From assembly GCF_002159185.1 (NCBI RefSeq), contig NZ_NFHD01000011.1, forward strand, positions 1 to 64,000: DNA of 64,000 nt, read 5' to 3'. Positions 57,058-64,000 of the stretch are shown one piece after another. A program made the position numbers and the translations under genes. This DNA comes from Gemmiger sp. An87 (GTDB lineage: Bacteria; Bacillota; Clostridia; Oscillospirales; Ruminococcaceae). How positions within the stretch are numbered: the stretch's first letter is position 1; each line of letters starts with the position of its first letter. The notes under the pieces are model-generated. The model had not been told where the DNA came from. It was given only the letters and a program-made list of their open reading frames with translations, and ran no database searches.

Positions 57058-58452
57058 TCATTTGCCGCCGGGTGCTGTCGAGAGCAGCACCGCCAGGGTA
57101 TTTGCCAGTTCCGGCGACTTGCGAAGCTGTTCCACCAGAGCCTCCAAATCCAATGCGGCGGGTGCCGGTTCCTTTGGTTCCTCCGGGGGACGAACCGAAC
57201 GAAGGTCAGGATTGGCATAGAAGGCACTCTCAAACTTCTGGGCGTTGATCTTGCGGTCCTCGTCCAGAATATGCGCATACACGCTGGTAATCATGTCGAT
57301 CTCTGCGTGTCCCGTATCGCCCTGAGTGGCCTTCAGGTCGCCGTGGTTGAGTTTCAGCTTGTAGGTAGTGCTGGAATGTCGTAGGGAATGAAAGACGACT
57401 CTGGGCAGGCCAGCTTTCTCGCGCAACTTTTCAAATTCCTTCAGGATGATACGATCCTCGCAAGGCCGACCATTGGGCAGTGCCACCACTAAATCGTAGT
57501 CCTGATACTCGTCACCGAGAAATCCTCGAAGTTCATCCTGGGAGGCTTTCCATTCTCGCAAAATGTAAGCCAGGGTCTTGGGAAGCCACACCTTGCGGAT
57601 ACTGGAATCGGTCTTTGGCTTTTTCAAGATGACTCTTGTGCTGGTGTTGGGAAATAAGGGCGTGAACACATGGTAGATGTCCTTTTGCCCCAACATCTCA
57701 ATGGCCCGCTTGGAGGCCCGCGTCAGTTCCTTGTCGATGTAAACATAGGCATTGTCGGCAGCAATTTCTTCATCGGAGATGTGGACGTTGCTCCAGGTCA
57801 GCCCCAGAATTTCCCCCATACGCAATGAACAGGCAAAAGAGAGGTTCATAGCCACATAGAGCTTGCTGTCAGTACACTGATCCAAGGCGGTGCGAATCAT
57901 TCCCGCATCCCAAATGTCCCGCTTTTTATATTCGCTCTTCGGTAGGATAACATTGTCAAAAGGATTTTTGGCAATCAGTTCCCAACGGACAGCTTGCTTA
58001 AAAGCACAACGCAGAAGTTTGATGATTTTCTCAATCGTTTGGTTCGTTACATATTGCGTTTTTGCTTTATGCATCTTCGTGGAAACAGCGGGGGTTTTCT
58101 GCAAAGTCTGGATGTACTTGTCCACTACTCGTGGCGTGACCTCCTGGACCTTCAAATCTCCAATAATGGGGTTGATGTAGTTGGAGATCAGCGAGTTTTG
58201 GCTGTCGTACATGGATACGCCCCACCGCTTTTCACCATAGAGCGAAACAAAGTCCAAAAGGAACTCCGCAATGGTCTGATCGGTGGGCGGGAGAAAAGTT
58301 CTCGTGAACTGTTGGTTTTCTACCTCCGCCTTACGCTTCAATGCGTCTTGGTAGGAAGTGCGGGTCTCCCATTTTTGCCGGGTCTCACCGTTCTCGTCCG
58401 TATAGTTGTAGACGATAGAATAGTTCTTTTTGCGTTTGATGATAGATGCCAT
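57058..58452 (-). CDS. int: tyrosine integrase of the right element
   Basis: 464 aa with the same architecture as the left ICE integrase: N-terminal ASIIKRKKNYSIVYNYTD, catalytic Arg in SLRMGEILGLTW, HSLRHSS and Tyr in TSVYAHI. The C-terminal end (AALDLEALVEQLRKSPELANTLAVLL) is a helical tail. Codon use is more GC-rich than in the left integrase. It reads toward the left ICE, placing its element end between ~56,881 and 57,057. It follows its excisionase by 21 bp. Confidence 0.95.
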   Translation of the reverse strand: MASIIKRKKNYSIVYNYTDENGETRQKWETRTSYQDALKRKAEVENQQFTRTFLPPTDQTIAEFLLDFVSLYGEKRWGVSMYDSQNSLISNYINPIIGDLKVQEVTPRVVDKYIQTLQKTPAVSTKMHKAKTQYVTNQTIEKIIKLLRCAFKQAVRWELIAKNPFDNVILPKSEYKKRDIWDAGMIRTALDQCTDSKLYVAMNLSFACSLRMGEILGLTWSNVHISDEEIAADNAYVYIDKELTRASKRAIEMLGQKDIYHVFTPLFPNTSTRVILKKPKTDSSIRKVWLPKTLAYILREWKASQDELRGFLGDEYQDYDLVVALPNGRPCEDRIILKEFEKLREKAGLPRVVFHSLRHSSTTYKLKLNHGDLKATQGDTGHAEIDMITSVYAHILDEDRKINAQKFESAFYANPDLRSVRPPEEPKEPAPAALDLEALVEQLRKSPELANTLAVLLSTAPGGK

Positions 58453-58473
58453 AGCGATACTTCCTTTCTTCTG

Positions 58474-58680
58474 TCACATATCGAGTGACTCCAGCCACTC
58501 GTCAAATGACCGCTTGGAAATCCGTATGGCGTTACCAATTCGTACGATTTTAAAGTGTCCTTCCTTCACGAGAAGATAAGCGGAAGTCCGGCCAATGCCC
58601 AGGATATGAGCAATGTCCTCAACCGTGTAAGTTCTTCGTTCTGGAGGCTCCTTCTTCGTACCGTTCCATGTTTGCGACAT
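58474..58680 (-). CDS. xis: excisionase of the right element
   Basis: 68 aa from the ATG at 58680 (AAAGGGGGCAACC ahead). Excisionase HTH: TYTVEDIAHILGIGRTSAYLLVKEGHFKIVRIGNAIRISKRSFDEWLESL. Very similar to the left ICE Xis. It is cotranscribed with the integrase. Confidence 0.88.
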   Translation of the reverse strand: MSQTWNGTKKEPPERRTYTVEDIAHILGIGRTSAYLLVKEGHFKIVRIGNAIRISKRSFDEWLESLDM

Positions 58681-58710
58681 GGTTGCCCCCTTTCTAATCG
58701 GAAACGGCAC

Positions 58711-59186
58711 GCAAAAGGGTGTTCATTCATAACTTCCACCCTCATTGTACCGCGCCGTTTCGGGTTTGTCTGCTGCTAATGGAAAGTTTACGAATTATCC
58801 GTAAACAAAAAAGCAGAAGATTTATCTGAAAATAAAAGAGGCAAAAAACGGATGGCTGCTGGCCGCAGCTCCACGGGAATCTCACCCCGGCCCATGCTGA
58901 TGGGTGCGCCGCGCAATGCTTTGAGGGCGTTCAACGCGGGAGTCTCATTATCCTGTCTGTGCATCCTCGCCCACAGGCTGCCACACCTGTTTTGCGGCCT
59001 AGTTTTGTCGCTCACCTGTTTGGTAGGGGTCCCGTCCTGCGGACTTGCAACAGGGTCATGGCGCACCGGCCGACCGGCTCCACACAGGCAGATCGTATCC
59101 GTCTGCCTTATACTGCCCGAAGGCTTTCTTTGTCAAGGTGGGGATGGGAAGCTGTATGGAAAGGGGCTCATACAGTTTGTCCCGAA
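58711..59186 (-). other. GC-rich structured-looking stretch, no clear gene
   Basis: 476 bp between excisionase and the Orf8-like gene. Both strands show open frames with little protein character. On the minus strand there are strong local pairings, e.g. AGGCAGA...TCTGCCT (about 59,086-59,108) and GCCGGTCGGCCGGTGC. It could be a structured RNA, or a conserved regulatory stretch of this element family. Confidence 0.4.
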
Positions 59187-59429
59187 TCAGTTCAGATCAA
59201 ATCCCAGAATAGAAACGATGAGTTTCGTTTCCAGCCGCTTGCGTAAATCTTCATCCACCTGGAAGTGGGGAAAGCCATTTGCATCATAGCTTGTCCTCAT
59301 AGATAATGCAGCTATGTAACTGGAATAGTGCCGGATTACCCTTGCTATTGCGTCGGGATTTCCTCCCACCGCAGCGGCAATGACAGGGTAAGGGAGCAGC
59401 GCCACCCGCATGTTTGCAGATTTAGTCAT
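59187..59429 (-). CDS. Tn916 Orf8-like HTH protein
   Basis: 80 aa. The family pattern LLPYPVIAAAVGGNPDAIARVIRHYSSYIAALSMRTSYDANGFPHFQVDEDLRKRLETKLIVSIL matches the HTH_16-type protein encoded after the sigma-like Orf7 in Tn916 relatives. ATG 59429 lies 7 bp after GGAGGT and overlaps the upstream stop. Regulatory role in transfer is likely. Confidence 0.85.
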   Translation of the reverse strand: MTKSANMRVALLPYPVIAAAVGGNPDAIARVIRHYSSYIAALSMRTSYDANGFPHFQVDEDLRKRLETKLIVSILGFDLN

Positions 59430-59970
59430 CCGCTTCACCTCCCATCAGCTCCTTCAGCAGCCGATAGGCACTTTGCCTGCGGGCATTGACCGTCCGGCGA
59501 ACCATGTGCAGATGTTCAGCAATCTCACGGTCTGCCATTCCCAAGAACCAGTACATCAGGAAGATGTTCCGATTATCCGGAGGCAGTGCGTTCAAAGCCT
59601 CGGCCAGCCGGTCATCCTTGATTAGAACGACATCGCCTCCCACGGGGAAAGCGGTGTATTCCCAGGGATAGCGGTCATAGACCGCAAGCTGGGCCAATTC
59701 TTCCTCCGACAACTCACTGAACGGTGTTTCGCGCTTCTGGCGGCGGCTGATTTCTCGATAGCTGTTGTACGCCTCGCATTTCAACACCTTCTTGCAATAG
59801 CTGTCAAAGGCGTGCTGTTTGTGCTCGTAGTGGCGGTCAGATTTCAATTTCTCACCTCCCTCCGTGCCAGGAGGCAGGTCTTTTTGTCCCCTTTCGCCTA
59901 CTACTCGTTCACCAAAGGGGGCTTTTGGCAGCCCTGAACCGTGTTTATCAGAAAAAGTTTTGTTCTCCAT
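59422..59970 (-). CDS. sigma-70-like regulator (Tn916 Orf7-like)
   Basis: 182 aa from ATG 59970, after AAAGGAGCAATC. The first ~50 residues are disordered; sigma region 2-like (QHAFDSYCKKVLKCEAYN) and region 4-like (LPPDNRNIFLMYWFLGMADREIAEHLHMVRRTVNARRQSAYRLLKELM) parts follow. It probably drives expression of transfer or excision genes of the second element, like Orf7 of Tn916. Translationally coupled to the Orf8-like gene. Confidence 0.87.
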   Translation of the reverse strand: MENKTFSDKHGSGLPKAPFGERVVGERGQKDLPPGTEGGEKLKSDRHYEHKQHAFDSYCKKVLKCEAYNSYREISRRQKRETPFSELSEEELAQLAVYDRYPWEYTAFPVGGDVVLIKDDRLAEALNALPPDNRNIFLMYWFLGMADREIAEHLHMVRRTVNARRQSAYRLLKELMGGEADD

Positions 59971-60054
59971 GATTGCTCCTTTCGCTTTGTTCGGTTGATG
60001 GCCGGATCTAAGCGAGAGGGCGGAGAACGGCAGCCGACGGAAAAACAGAAAAAC

Positions 60055-60092
60055 CGACAAAAAACGCCCGCCCGCAAGTTGCGGGCAGGCAC
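60055..60092 (-). terminator. minus-strand terminator after a micro-gene
   Basis: On the minus strand GCCTGCCCGCAA-CTTGCGGGCGGGC followed by GTTTTTT. It lies between a short candidate gene and the sigma-like gene and could attenuate the latter. Confidence 0.75.
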
Positions 60093-60112
60093 AAAGGAAA
60101 TGTAAGAAGTAT

Positions 60113-60217
60113 TTAGATGTACTGATAGTTCATAATCATGGTCGGAATATCCCGCTGGCGTATGCTGGCTTTTTTTGACTGCAAAGAGCTAGGCAAGTCG
60201 TAGCAAAAAATAGACAC
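60113..60217 (-). CDS. candidate 34-aa leader peptide
   Basis: GTG start at 60217 preceded by AAGGAGGTCCCGCC; 34 codons ending RQRDIPTMIMNYQYI and stop at 60113. A terminator on the same strand follows after ~20 bp and then the sigma-like gene. The perfect ribosome site and the terminator make this a plausible leader peptide for attenuation control. Sequence is not recognised. Confidence 0.45.
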   Translation of the reverse strand: MSIFCYDLPSSLQSKKASIRQRDIPTMIMNYQYI

Positions 60218-60360
60218 GGCGGGACCTCCTTGATACCGCCGTATCCTTAAAAAAGGGTGACTTTAACACACCCCCCGTATTCTCATTTTTTGAAAAAAGA
60301 AAACGGCGGCCTTGATTTCTCAAAACCGCCGCTGAAATTATATTCAAAGTGTGAAAATTG

Positions 60361-60412
60361 ATCTGCCCAGCGATGGTTTTTTTCTTTTCTGCCGCTGGGC
60401 AGATTTATTATT
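60361..60412. terminator. terminator of the ABC-transporter operon
   Basis: ATCTGCCCAGCG (60361-60372) and CGCTGGGCAGAT (60393-60404) pair perfectly over 12 bp. A T-rich stretch follows on the + strand and TTTT on the minus strand. The remainder of 60,218-60,458 has only a weaker CGGCGG/CCGCCG hairpin (60304-60331). Confidence 0.75.
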
Positions 60413-60458
60413 GTTTTATTTGTATAGCTATCCTCTTTCCACTTCTTAATGTGCTATA

Positions 60459-61109
60459 TCACAAATCAACTTTATTGAAATGTTTTATAGACATATGATA
60501 GGCAAGTAATAGGAACACCGTGTAGCAAAGGATGCCTACAGCCAATATAGGCAACTGCATCAGCAAATATTTCGGCTGATAACTGTCCAACCAAGCGAGC
60601 TCCGGTATATGGGCGACTGCCTCCACCGCAATCATCAACACTACCATAGGGATTGATGCCAAAATAAAGGATCTTCCCGCCTTGTAACCGCTTTTATAAA
60701 ATGTCGGAAAGAATACTAAATCAAAGACAGCGTACACGATAAGGCCGAAGCCATACCAAGCGAGCGTTGCATTCAGCCCTACGGGATTGTTTTCAATGTT
60801 TAGAGCATTGCGAAGAAAAGCGAATGGGATAGAAAATAGCAACTGAAATATCTGAACGGAAACAATCAGAAGGCATTTTCCCAAAACACTTTCGCGCTTT
60901 GTCACTGGAAGGATTGCAGTGTACCAAGCGTCATTCGTCTCACGCGCATTCAGAAATGTGATATAGGGTGCCAGACAGCCAAACATAAAGATTACACTAT
61001 AGGGATAGGCTGGCACAAGAACAAGGCAACCTAAAAATGCAAACACAATCGAGGTTGGATGGGCAGCAAGTCTGATTTCCTTATACAGCAGCGTCATCAT
61101 CCCACTCAC
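60459..61109 (-). CDS. ABC-2 type transporter permease
   Basis: 216-aa membrane protein with about six hydrophobic helices and the ABC-2 permease layout, e.g. SIVFAFLGCLVLVPAYPYSVIFMFGCLAPYITF near 20-50. It pairs with the ATP-binding protein whose gene overlaps it by 29 bp. Similar small GntR/XRE-linked ABC systems export peptides or lipids; substrate unknown. Cargo of the second element. Confidence 0.87.
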   Translation of the reverse strand: MSGMMTLLYKEIRLAAHPTSIVFAFLGCLVLVPAYPYSVIFMFGCLAPYITFLNARETNDAWYTAILPVTKRESVLGKCLLIVSVQIFQLLFSIPFAFLRNALNIENNPVGLNATLAWYGFGLIVYAVFDLVFFPTFYKSGYKAGRSFILASIPMVVLMIAVEAVAHIPELAWLDSYQPKYLLMQLPILAVGILCYTVFLLLAYHMSIKHFNKVDL

Positions 61110-61845
61110 TCCTTTCCGTCCGCAGCATGATTTCTTCCAGAGTGAGCGGTCCTATATCCTCTGGCGTTTTTAAATGCTCAAAAGAGCGCAGGAATGTGTC
61201 CTTGTCCGCACTTTTCAGCACACGTCCATTCTGAATATAGGTGATGTCATCTGCGCATTTGTCTAAGTCAGAAGTAATATGCGTAGAAAACAAAATGGAA
61301 CAGTTTTCGTTTTTCACGATTTGGCGGAAAATGTGCAGCAGCTCCTCACGGGATACGGGGTCAAGGCCCGAAGTTGGTTCATCCAGAATCAACAGCTCCG
61401 CATGGTGCGACAGGGCCAGAGCAAGCAGATATTTTACTTTCATACCGTTTGAAAGCTCTTTGAATTTCTTGCTTTCATCTAAAGAAAAACGTTTGATGTA
61501 CTTCTGGTATTGCGCCTGATCCCAGTCAGTATAAAACTTTCGGGTAACAGCTGTAATGCTAGAAAGTTTCTTTAACGGGTAAAAATCAATCCCGCCAAAT
61601 ACAACGCCGATTCGCTGCTTACACTCTTTTTCATACTGAATAAAATCCTTTTGAAAAATCTCCACGCTCCCACTCTCTGGGGACACCATATTGAGGATGC
61701 ATTTTAAAGTCGTGCTTTTTCCGGCCCCATTTTTACCGATCAGCCCCATGATACGTTTGGGGGCAAGAGAAAAACTCACATCCTCCAGCGCAAATCCAGG
61801 ATAATGCTTGTAAAGGCCCTGGACGCACAGCACAGCTTCCATCAT
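61081..61845 (-). CDS. ABC transporter ATP-binding protein
   Basis: 254 aa with Walker A GKNGAGKSTT near 36-45, signature-like LSNGMKVKYLLALAL near 130-145, Walker B LLILDEPTSGLD near 150-162 and the H-loop STH. The usual LSGGQ is replaced by LSNGM, common in this ABC-2 subfamily. It overlaps the regulator gene by 4 bp and the permease gene by 29 bp, so all three are one operon. Confidence 0.93.
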   Translation of the reverse strand: MMEAVLCVQGLYKHYPGFALEDVSFSLAPKRIMGLIGKNGAGKSTTLKCILNMVSPESGSVEIFQKDFIQYEKECKQRIGVVFGGIDFYPLKKLSSITAVTRKFYTDWDQAQYQKYIKRFSLDESKKFKELSNGMKVKYLLALALSHHAELLILDEPTSGLDPVSREELLHIFRQIVKNENCSILFSTHITSDLDKCADDITYIQNGRVLKSADKDTFLRSFEHLKTPEDIGPLTLEEIMLRTERSEWDDDAAV

Positions 61846-62321
61846 TTTCTCTCCTTTTCATCTGGGACATCGGCAATATTCAAGGCAGTATTGAATAACT
61901 GAGCAATGCCCAAGAAAAATTCTTCTTTCATCAGGGCAATTCCTGGATGTTCCAGAGATTCATCCCCTAAAATGACCAGTTGATCTCCCGGCTTGATTCG
62001 GAACACTTCTCTGGCTTGTTTGGGAAGTACAATCTGTCCACGTTCGCCCACACGGACCGTACCAAAAATGTGTTTGCCTTTGGGTGGAACATTTAACCCG
62101 GTTTGTTCCTGATCGTGATGAATCAGGTCATTAAGCTCTACATTATATAACTGCGCCAGTGCGTCACAATTTACAATGTCCGGTACGGACTCGCCGGATT
62201 CCCACTTTGCTACGGCCTGGCGGGAGACACCAATTTGTTCAGCTACATCTTCCTGGGAGTATTTATTAAGCTGACGCAACATGGTTAAGTTACGAGCAAT
62301 ATTACTTTTCTGCTTTTTCAT
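61842..62321 (-). CDS. XRE-AbrB fusion regulator of the ABC operon
   Basis: 159 aa from ATG 62321 (AAGAGGTG ahead). N-terminal XRE HTH (IARNLTMLRQLNKYSQEDVAEQIGVSRQAVAKWESG), then an AbrB/SpoVT-type swapped-hairpin domain (GTVRVGERGQIVLPKQAREVFRIKPGDQLVILGD). The joining of both DNA-binding folds is typical of Clostridia regulators of ABC transporters. A TATAAT box lies ~23 bp upstream of the start on the minus strand (62349-62344). Confidence 0.9.
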   Translation of the reverse strand: MKKQKSNIARNLTMLRQLNKYSQEDVAEQIGVSRQAVAKWESGESVPDIVNCDALAQLYNVELNDLIHHDQEQTGLNVPPKGKHIFGTVRVGERGQIVLPKQAREVFRIKPGDQLVILGDESLEHPGIALMKEEFFLGIAQLFNTALNIADVPDEKERK

Positions 62322-62623
62322 ACTTTTCGCACCTCTTAAAATCATTATATCCATTGACACACAGAAGTTCCACCAACCGATGTAAGCAAAAAATGTTATA
62401 CTTAGTTGCGTAAAGCATCTCGTCACATTGGCGAGGGACATCATTATTAATCATGCCATGTTTTTCTTTACTTGTCTGCGACTATTAACAATTATATGCT
62501 TGGGCCGCTAAGTACAGCAAGGCTTTCACTTCAAAAACAGGAATTATATAAAGCAATAATATGAATTGAGTAGACATATCTAAAAGCAGAGGTGAACTGT
62601 AAAATGCAATTGGGTGAATTAAG
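62322..62623. other. divergent intergenic region
   Basis: 302 bp without a gene between the XRE-AbrB gene and the XRE gene. It holds the minus-strand TATAAT at 62344-62349 and an A/T-rich + strand leader. No inverted repeat stood out. Confidence 0.5.
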
Positions 62624-62980
62624 ATGGCAAAGAGACCTGTACCAAAATATGACTTCAAGGCGTTTGGAGCGGCAATTAAGGCGGCTCGTAAAGAACGCAA
62701 AGAAAGTCGCAAGCAAGTAAGCGATGAGATGTATATTTCTCCGCGCTATCTTGCCAATATTGAGAATAAAGGGCAGCATCCGAGCCTCCAAATTTTCTAT
62801 GAGCTTGTTGCCCGTTACAATATATCGGTAGATCAGTTTTTCTTCCCGGATAATGAAGCCGAGAAGTCCACGCAGCGCCGTCAGCTTGATACACTTTTGG
62901 ACAATATGAGCGATGCCGGACTCCGGATTGTGGCAGCTACCGCAAAAGAAGTAGTGGAAGTTGAAAGCGAAAAAGATTGA
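62624..62980 (+). CDS. XRE-family HTH regulator of the second element
   Basis: 118 aa. Cro/C1 HTH (FGAAIKAARKERKESRKQVSDEMYISPRYLANIENKGQHPSLQIFYELVARYNISVDQFFF) with a C-terminal helical part ending AATAKEVVEVESEKD. The ribosome site is weak. It stands just before the mobilisation region and may repress it. A terminator follows. Confidence 0.87.
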   Translation: MAKRPVPKYDFKAFGAAIKAARKERKESRKQVSDEMYISPRYLANIENKGQHPSLQIFYELVARYNISVDQFFFPDNEAEKSTQRRQLDTLLDNMSDAGLRIVAATAKEVVEVESEKD

Positions 62981-63000
62981 TTTTCTGATAAATGTTTGAA

Positions 63001-63032
63001 CGCCGTAACCTATGGTGGTTGCGGCGTTTTTC
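63001..63032 (+). terminator. terminator after the XRE gene
   Basis: CGCCGTAACC and GGTTGCGGCG (one G-T pair) form a 10-bp stem, followed by TTTTTCTTT. Confidence 0.85.
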
Positions 63033-63130
63033 TTTGCAGATTTTCCCCTTGTAGTTGCCATTTGAGGTGTTGTGAATTGTAGTATTAGTAGAGGGCGAAA
63101 CGGTTGGTAAGAAACGATAGCAAGCACAGC

Positions 63131-63209
63131 AAGTGAGTACCCACTTGCGATTTTTGGATTTAGGGAACCCTCCCCCCTAAACCCGAAAAATGCTTGTTGG
63201 GAACATCCC
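63131..63209. promoter_or_regulatory. candidate oriT region before mobC
   Basis: Three short inverted repeats lie within 80 bp just before mobC: AAGTG...CACTT (63131-63146), TTTAGGG...CCCTAAA (63159-63181) and GGGaacatCCC (63199-63209). Position and repeat content suit a transfer origin nicked by the downstream MobC/relaxase; no nic site could be identified. Confidence 0.4.
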
Positions 63210-63242
63210 AAACCCTAATACGAAAAGAGGCGAGATACCACC

Positions 63243-63572
63243 ATGGCAAACAGGAAACGGAACATCCAGGTGAAGTTCTATGTCACCGCCGAGGAAAAGG
63301 AGCTGATGGAACAGAAGATGGCCCAACTCAAGACCAAGTGGATCGGTGCCTACCTGCGGAAGATGGCGATAGACGGGTATATCATCTATGTGGACACCAG
63401 GGACATTAAGGAGATGAACAAGCTCCTGTCCGCCATTGGCCGGAACATCAATCAGATCGCCAAACGAGTCAACGCCGGAGGCCCCACCTATCAGGCCGAC
63501 ATGAAGGAAATCCGGGAAAGGCTGGATCAGATATGGCAGTTACAAAGACGCATCCTATTAAGTCAACGCTGA
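63243..63572 (+). CDS. mobC: MobC-family relaxosome protein of the second element
   Basis: 109 aa. Ribbon-helix-helix strand QVKFYVTAEEKELMEQKM, MobC signature KWIGAYLRKMAIDGYIIYVD, and C-terminal NINQIAKRVN. Partner of the relaxase that starts 40 bp before its stop. It is clearly related to, but distinct from, the MobC at 28,286. Confidence 0.9.
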   Translation: MANRKRNIQVKFYVTAEEKELMEQKMAQLKTKWIGAYLRKMAIDGYIIYVDTRDIKEMNKLLSAIGRNINQIAKRVNAGGPTYQADMKEIRERLDQIWQLQRRILLSQR

Positions 63573-64000
63573 AAGCGGCGATTGACTATATCTGCAATCC
63601 TGACAAGACGGACGGGAAACTGCTAGTGTCCTCCTTTGGCTGCGCCGCCGAGACCGCTGACATTGAATTTGAATGGACACGCCGTCATGCCATCGACAAG
63701 GGTACGCACTTGGGCCGCCACCTGATCCAAGCCTTTGAGCCTGGGGAGGTCTCCGCCGAGGAAGCCCATGAGATCGGGATGCAGTTGGCAAAAGAAATAT
63801 TGGGTGGCAAGTACGAGTTTGTACTTACCACCCATATTGACAAGGGACATATTCACAACCATCTGATTTTTAATGCGGTCAGTTTCACCGACCACAAGCA
63901 CTACCATTCCAACAAGCGCAGCTATCACGAGATACGCCGGGCCAGCGACCGGCTGTGCAAAGAACACGGCTTGTCCGTCATCGTCCCTGGCCAGAATAAG
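63533..64000 (+). CDS. relaxase of the second element (cut by window edge)
   Basis: 156 residues of the N-terminal relaxase domain from ATG 63533 (GGAAAGG ahead); no stop before the edge. Motifs: MAVTKTHPIKSTLKAAIDYI with an early Tyr, and the His cluster THIDKGHIHNHLIFN near 103-117, followed by an RSYHEIRRASDRLC helix. It is a MobA/VirD2-type nuclease like the ICE relaxase, but of a different subfamily. It overlaps mobC by 40 bp in another frame. Confidence 0.92.
   Translation, partial: MAVTKTHPIKSTLKAAIDYICNPDKTDGKLLVSSFGCAAETADIEFEWTRRHAIDKGTHLGRHLIQAFEPGEVSAEEAHEIGMQLAKEILGGKYEFVLTTHIDKGHIHNHLIFNAVSFTDHKHYHSNKRSYHEIRRASDRLCKEHGLSVIVPGQNK

Noticed and set aside
58788-59066. 92-aa minus-strand frame next to the excisionase
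   Set aside because: No ribosome site and no domain; same GC-rich structured-looking stretch.
58852-59289. 145-aa plus-strand frame in the GC-rich stretch
   Set aside because: Composition is not protein-like, it overlaps the well-supported Orf8-like gene, and the opposite strand is equally open; more likely non-coding.
1-64000. CRISPR array
   Set aside because: No series of regularly spaced 25-40-bp repeats with unique spacers was seen.
1-64000. insertion sequences or antibiotic-resistance genes
   Set aside because: No DDE transposase with terminal repeats and no known resistance determinant was recognised; the HEAT, ABC and topoisomerase genes do not qualify.

Overview
The window is Firmicutes DNA, most likely from a gut Clostridia (Lachnospiraceae or Ruminococcaceae type). 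Evidence: AGGAGG ribosome sites, frequent TTG/GTG starts, moderate G+C, and gene families typical of conjugative elements of such bacteria (Maff2, PrgI, DUF4315, CD1107-like, TnpV, transposon-transfer assisting protein). Nearly all of it is mobile DNA: one integrative and conjugative element (ICE) of the Tn1549/CTn type fills about 1-56,880 (its left end lies outside), and a second mobile element starts near 57,000 and runs off the right edge.

Region 1-30,500 is the transfer backbone, all on the + strand: ParB, several small ICE proteins, PcfB and a VirD4/TcpA coupling protein, three Maff2 membrane peptides, a CHC2 zinc-finger primase-like protein, TrbL/VirB6-like, PrgI and VirB4-like channel parts, an NlpC/P60 wall hydrolase, DUF4315 and a DUF4366-type surface protein, topoisomerase III, LPD28/YodL-type proteins, a 2719-residue methyltransferase-helicase protein with a tnpV gene overprinted inside it, MobC and the relaxase. 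A four-gene A/T-rich cargo block (14,421-16,303) is inserted before topB.

Region 30,550-53,680 is the cargo. Its core (32,489-47,239) is a type 1 BREX phage-defence operon: XRE regulator, brxA, brxB, brxC, pglX, pglZ, brxL. It is unusual in three ways. pglX is split into an 845-aa methyltransferase half and a roughly 294-aa C-terminal half, each with its own start, with a gene for an EVE/PUA-like protein between them. A Schlafen/AlbA_2-type gene sits between pglX and pglZ. A tight trio (DUF6414-like protein, Clp-type AAA+ ATPase, MmcQ/YjbR-like protein) follows brxL. After a bidirectional terminator comes a minus-strand set: a DUF3791-DUF3990-DUF3791 toxin/antitoxin-like operon and an ImmA/IrrE protease with an XRE repressor. 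The repressor is divergent from a small regulator across a promoter region carrying five AACTTCyG operator-like repeats.

Region 53,680-56,880 is the integration module: MazF-type toxin, excisionase, a protein with three tandem excisionase-like HTH units, and a tyrosine integrase. It ends at a 45-bp 3' fragment of a tRNA-Arg(CCT)-like gene (56,836-56,880), read here as the attachment junction.

Region 57,000-64,000 belongs to a second element whose integrase points toward the first one. It has excisionase, a structured-looking GC-rich stretch, Tn916-Orf8/Orf7-like regulators, an ABC transporter with an XRE-AbrB regulator, an XRE protein, MobC, and a relaxase cut by the window edge. All calls were made by reading the sequence; no database search was run.
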